From NCBI GenBank assembly GCA_007644065.1, contig VJWN01000012.1:1415758-1479757 (forward strand): a DNA stretch of 64,000 nucleotides. The letters run 5' to 3'. A program made the translations under genes and the position numbers. Source of the stretch: Margaritispora aquatica (Eukaryota; Ascomycota; Leotiomycetes; Helotiales; Discinellaceae). Every line of letters starts with the position of its first letter. The first letter of the stretch is position 1. Positions 61,552-64,000 of this stretch are shown in pieces. The notes below the pieces were generated by a model, which searched no databases, was not told where the DNA came from, and worked only from the letters and a program-made list of their open reading frames with translations.

Positions 61552-62446
61552 GGACTTGTATGATTGCTATTAGTTTTATGTTGCCTGGACAATAGAAGCC
61601 GCGCCAAAACTACTAATTTGCGCTTGGTGATAGATATTCCACAATCAAAATGGGGTTTATGACCAAGCCTAGCATTTCTTCATATACGTTTAAGTGAGCT
61701 CATTCGAAAATGTAGAGCTGCATATTGATTATCACTATTTCAAGTAGCTTCGCCCGTCGTTTTGGAATACGCTGATGAGAGATTGATCTATGACTTGTGA
61801 TCAAATTGCAAAATTAGTGCTTGATGGCTGCACATGCATCATTTGATGCTACAACAATTGCCTAATATCTGCCTGACAATGTCTGCATCTCAACTAACAT
61901 AAGGTACGCTTTGGCAAATTGGTGCTTGCTTTTTAGCGACTTCGGTTGAGTAGCTCAAGGGGAAGAGATCATCATGTGCAATAAAACAATGACGCTGCTT
62001 GGTTTTGCTATTTGATATTTCCAAGATTGCAAATCATACTTTATATCGAACTGCCCAGGATAGTCTTTCGATTTACTGATTGTATAACTAGGGGCAAAGA
62101 TGGAGTATGGTAAGAAAGGCGTCAAGCAGAAATCCAAGTGAGCACATTTTGGCATACGTTATCGATTCACATGAGCATATCATGACTTTGAACACCTCAT
62201 AACGTCAGCTTCAGACTATCGTTGACCCAGGCTACCTCTAATTATTACAATACTCAGTTTCCTGAAAGCACAATAGCAGCATACGCCTCATGTCTCTGGC
62301 TGATCATCCACATAGCAACGTAATGCCGCCCTGTAGCCTTGTAGCCTTGTTCGAAAGTGATCACGTAGTAAAACTTTCCAAGAACTGCAAACGTGCTCCT
62401 AACCCTCCCGCAAGTTAAATCTCCTTTCGTGCTGCAGCCACCATAT
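61552..62446. other. Spacer right of the F-box-like array
   Basis: AT-rich, no coding evidence. A tiny tandem of tgtagcct occurs near 62331-62350. Confidence 0.45.
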
Positions 62447-62957
62447 TCACATGCTCATTTCACTATCCTCCATACCCTTGCGCAACGTGCCCCGGCGAAA
62501 AGTATTCTCCTCCTTCCCTTTATTGTCAAACTTATCAAGCACAGCTCTCAAGAGCGGCTGCCAAACAGCGAGTATCTCATCGCAGCGGGCATGATTGAGA
62601 CCAGCCAGGAACTTGCCAGCGATGAACTGAGTTGGGAAGTAGATATTCATGTACCATTCCTTGTCAACAGCCATAGCGCACGAGAAGCGCACGAGTATCT
62701 CTCCGAGCTTCTTGCCTTCAGCTTTAGGATTGAAGCAGATGGTGGGGTTCCGAAGCCAGCTCTTTTCGATTTTAGTGATGGCGTTTGACAAGTGTTTCTT
62801 CTCTTGCGCGGTGACAGACTTGCGTCCCTGGCGGACCTCGTTCTATTGCCAATTAGGTTGAGCTCTTTTCTGCTAGATCTGCACAAGAGTTTACCACGAA
62901 CGCGAGCTACTCGAAATATGCCGCAGCCTCCGACTCTCCAAATGCAGCAGGCATAAT
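62447..62957 (-). pseudogene. Unrecognised gene or relic with an in-frame stop
   Basis: The minus strand from about 62847 to 62447 codes in one frame for a basic/amphipathic protein (EVRQGRKSVTAQEKKHLSNA, SWLRNPTICFNPKAEGKKLG, VDKEWYMNIYFPTQFIAGKF). A likely acceptor CAATAG lies just before it and a GTAAAC donor upstream. The upstream piece beginning at an ATG near 62955 reads MPAAFGESEAAAYFE, then a TAG, then LAFV to the donor in the same frame. With the TAG it is broken; otherwise it would be a small two-exon protein of roughly 150 residues. I recognise no family. The antisense frame 62393-62788 looks like a shadow. Confidence 0.35.
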
Positions 62958-64000
62958 GAGCGTGTTTTCGTGACGATGTTCAAAGGTTTTAGTTTGAATT
63001 CAATATTTTCAGGATACTATTCAAAGTCGCGGAGGTGGATATGAACGCAAAGAGCGAGTGCTCTTAATTTAAGTGTGGAGGTGGTTTGCACAACGATTTG
63101 GTGAAGCAGGAAATAGTTTGCTTTTCACTTGAGTCTCTCGATTGGAAGTGCTCAGTGTGTCTAGGATCTAGACGGGAGAAGGTAGTATGCTGATGAGAAC
63201 TGGACTTTAAAGTTGTCACGATGGATTTATAATGAAGTTCACTTTCATTTTGCGATTGAATGTACATGATATAAAGTACGATTGCGATTGATGTCAACAG
63301 CCAGTTGATTAATGGGAAGAATTAATTTGGGGACAAGAATCTGGCTGAAAGCCCATCAGAACTGCCCGTAGATTTATAGGCGAGACTGTGCTTAGAATGA
63401 TAGATTTGAGTAGGTAAACGTTTAGAGCACGCATCCTGTGAAATTGAAACACCGCGCTGGGCCTAGATCTTGCCGTAAATTGAATCTCAATGCTAGATGA
63501 AGCAATTAAGTTGTGACTTTTATCTTTCTGATCCATTGATATAACCTTAAGTGGTAACGGTCACTGGTTGAGAGACATGAGAAATCGTCCAAGTGGAATT
63601 TCACTTACGAATCAATGTATTGCCTAGTTGAACTTGCCCTCTAGCGGGGTCAAAGTTGTTGGTATATCGCAGCTCGGTTTAGTTGACAAAGTCTACTTAT
63701 CTCGATATTCATGATGTTGAGCCGAAGTCTATTGAATGGCAGTTCAGTCTCATTAGTATTAGTCATCTCTTGAAAACTCACGCCCTTTGCAGAATTTTCT
63801 TTTATCTACATATTCTCTCTCCATTAATCAAAAGCGCCGCGATATATCTGAACAAATTTCCAAGCTTCAATACCCACCAATTCCCCTCTTTTATATGCAG
63901 ATAATCCAGACCGAGGGAGTCATTCGGTTGAGCCCCTTGAATAAGCGAAAAGGTAAGTCACCCCCACTCTTCCCCTTGGCATCACGCCCTCTTCAAGCAC
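62958..64000. other. Right-edge region without a gene
   Basis: Short AT-rich frames only. Near 63953 a GTAAGT after aaaag could be the donor of a leader or first exon of a gene lying beyond the edge; this is not certain. Confidence 0.4.

Noticed and set aside
62393..62788. 131-codon plus-strand frame
   Set aside because: Antisense to a minus-strand frame with better protein character and a plausible splice border.
1..64000. tRNA, rRNA, CRISPR arrays and transposable elements
   Set aside because: I scanned for B-box-like tRNA sequences, rRNA, direct-repeat arrays, transposase motifs and terminal repeats and saw none; a tRNA missed by eye remains possible, to be checked with tRNAscan-SE.

Overview
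The window is nuclear DNA from a filamentous ascomycete (Pezizomycotina). Genes are broken by short introns of about 45-135 bases with GT-AG (once GC-AG) borders and CTNA-type branch points. The proteins are typical fungal housekeeping products: an ascomycete RPB2, V-ATPase subunit G, a SUR7/PalI membrane protein and a Som1/Flo8-like LisH regulator. The protein wording suggests Leotiomycetes (Helotiales), but that placement is inference; RPB2 is the marker to settle it. I rebuilt exon models by reading splice borders and checking that exon lengths sum to whole codons. I saw no rRNA, tRNA, CRISPR array or intact transposon.

Layout. 0-6 kb: VMA10 (cut by the left edge) diverges from PET117, which converges on RPB2. 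6-15 kb: a zinc alcohol dehydrogenase, a poorly resolved 1.9 kb stretch, DNA polymerase eta, and a MOSC/flavin reductase/2Fe-2S fusion. 15.5-26.3 kb: the Som1-like gene, a 3 kb spacer, the divergent pair BET3 / U5-40K, and a fungal two-pass membrane protein. 26-38 kb: spacers with decayed coding traces, the zinc-knuckle gene GIS2, meiotic DMC1 with 12 exons, RRP7 and a dienelactone hydrolase. 38.6-43.7 kb: one 1,676-codon gene that looks like a fungal coilin. 44.5-52.8 kb: a secreted probably GPI-anchored protein, the divergent pair EFM3 / RPS24, an interrupted gene, a 2.7 kb spacer and a SUR7-family gene. 54.7-61.6 kb: a local family of F-box/2EXR-like genes, three intact and one decayed and inverted, followed by another broken gene and a gene-free right edge.

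The genes do not form one pathway. The housekeeping genes cover transcription (RPB2), splicing (U5-40K, putative coilin), translation (RPS24, EFM3, RRP7, GIS2), trafficking and organelles (BET3, VMA10, PET117) and DNA repair and meiosis (POLH, DMC1). The main points of interest are the coilin-like protein with an added C-terminal tail, three frame-preserving microexons of 9, 9 and 12 bases in unrelated genes, a GC-AG intron with a competing GT donor beside the DMC1 catalytic glutamate, and the paralogous F-box-like array.
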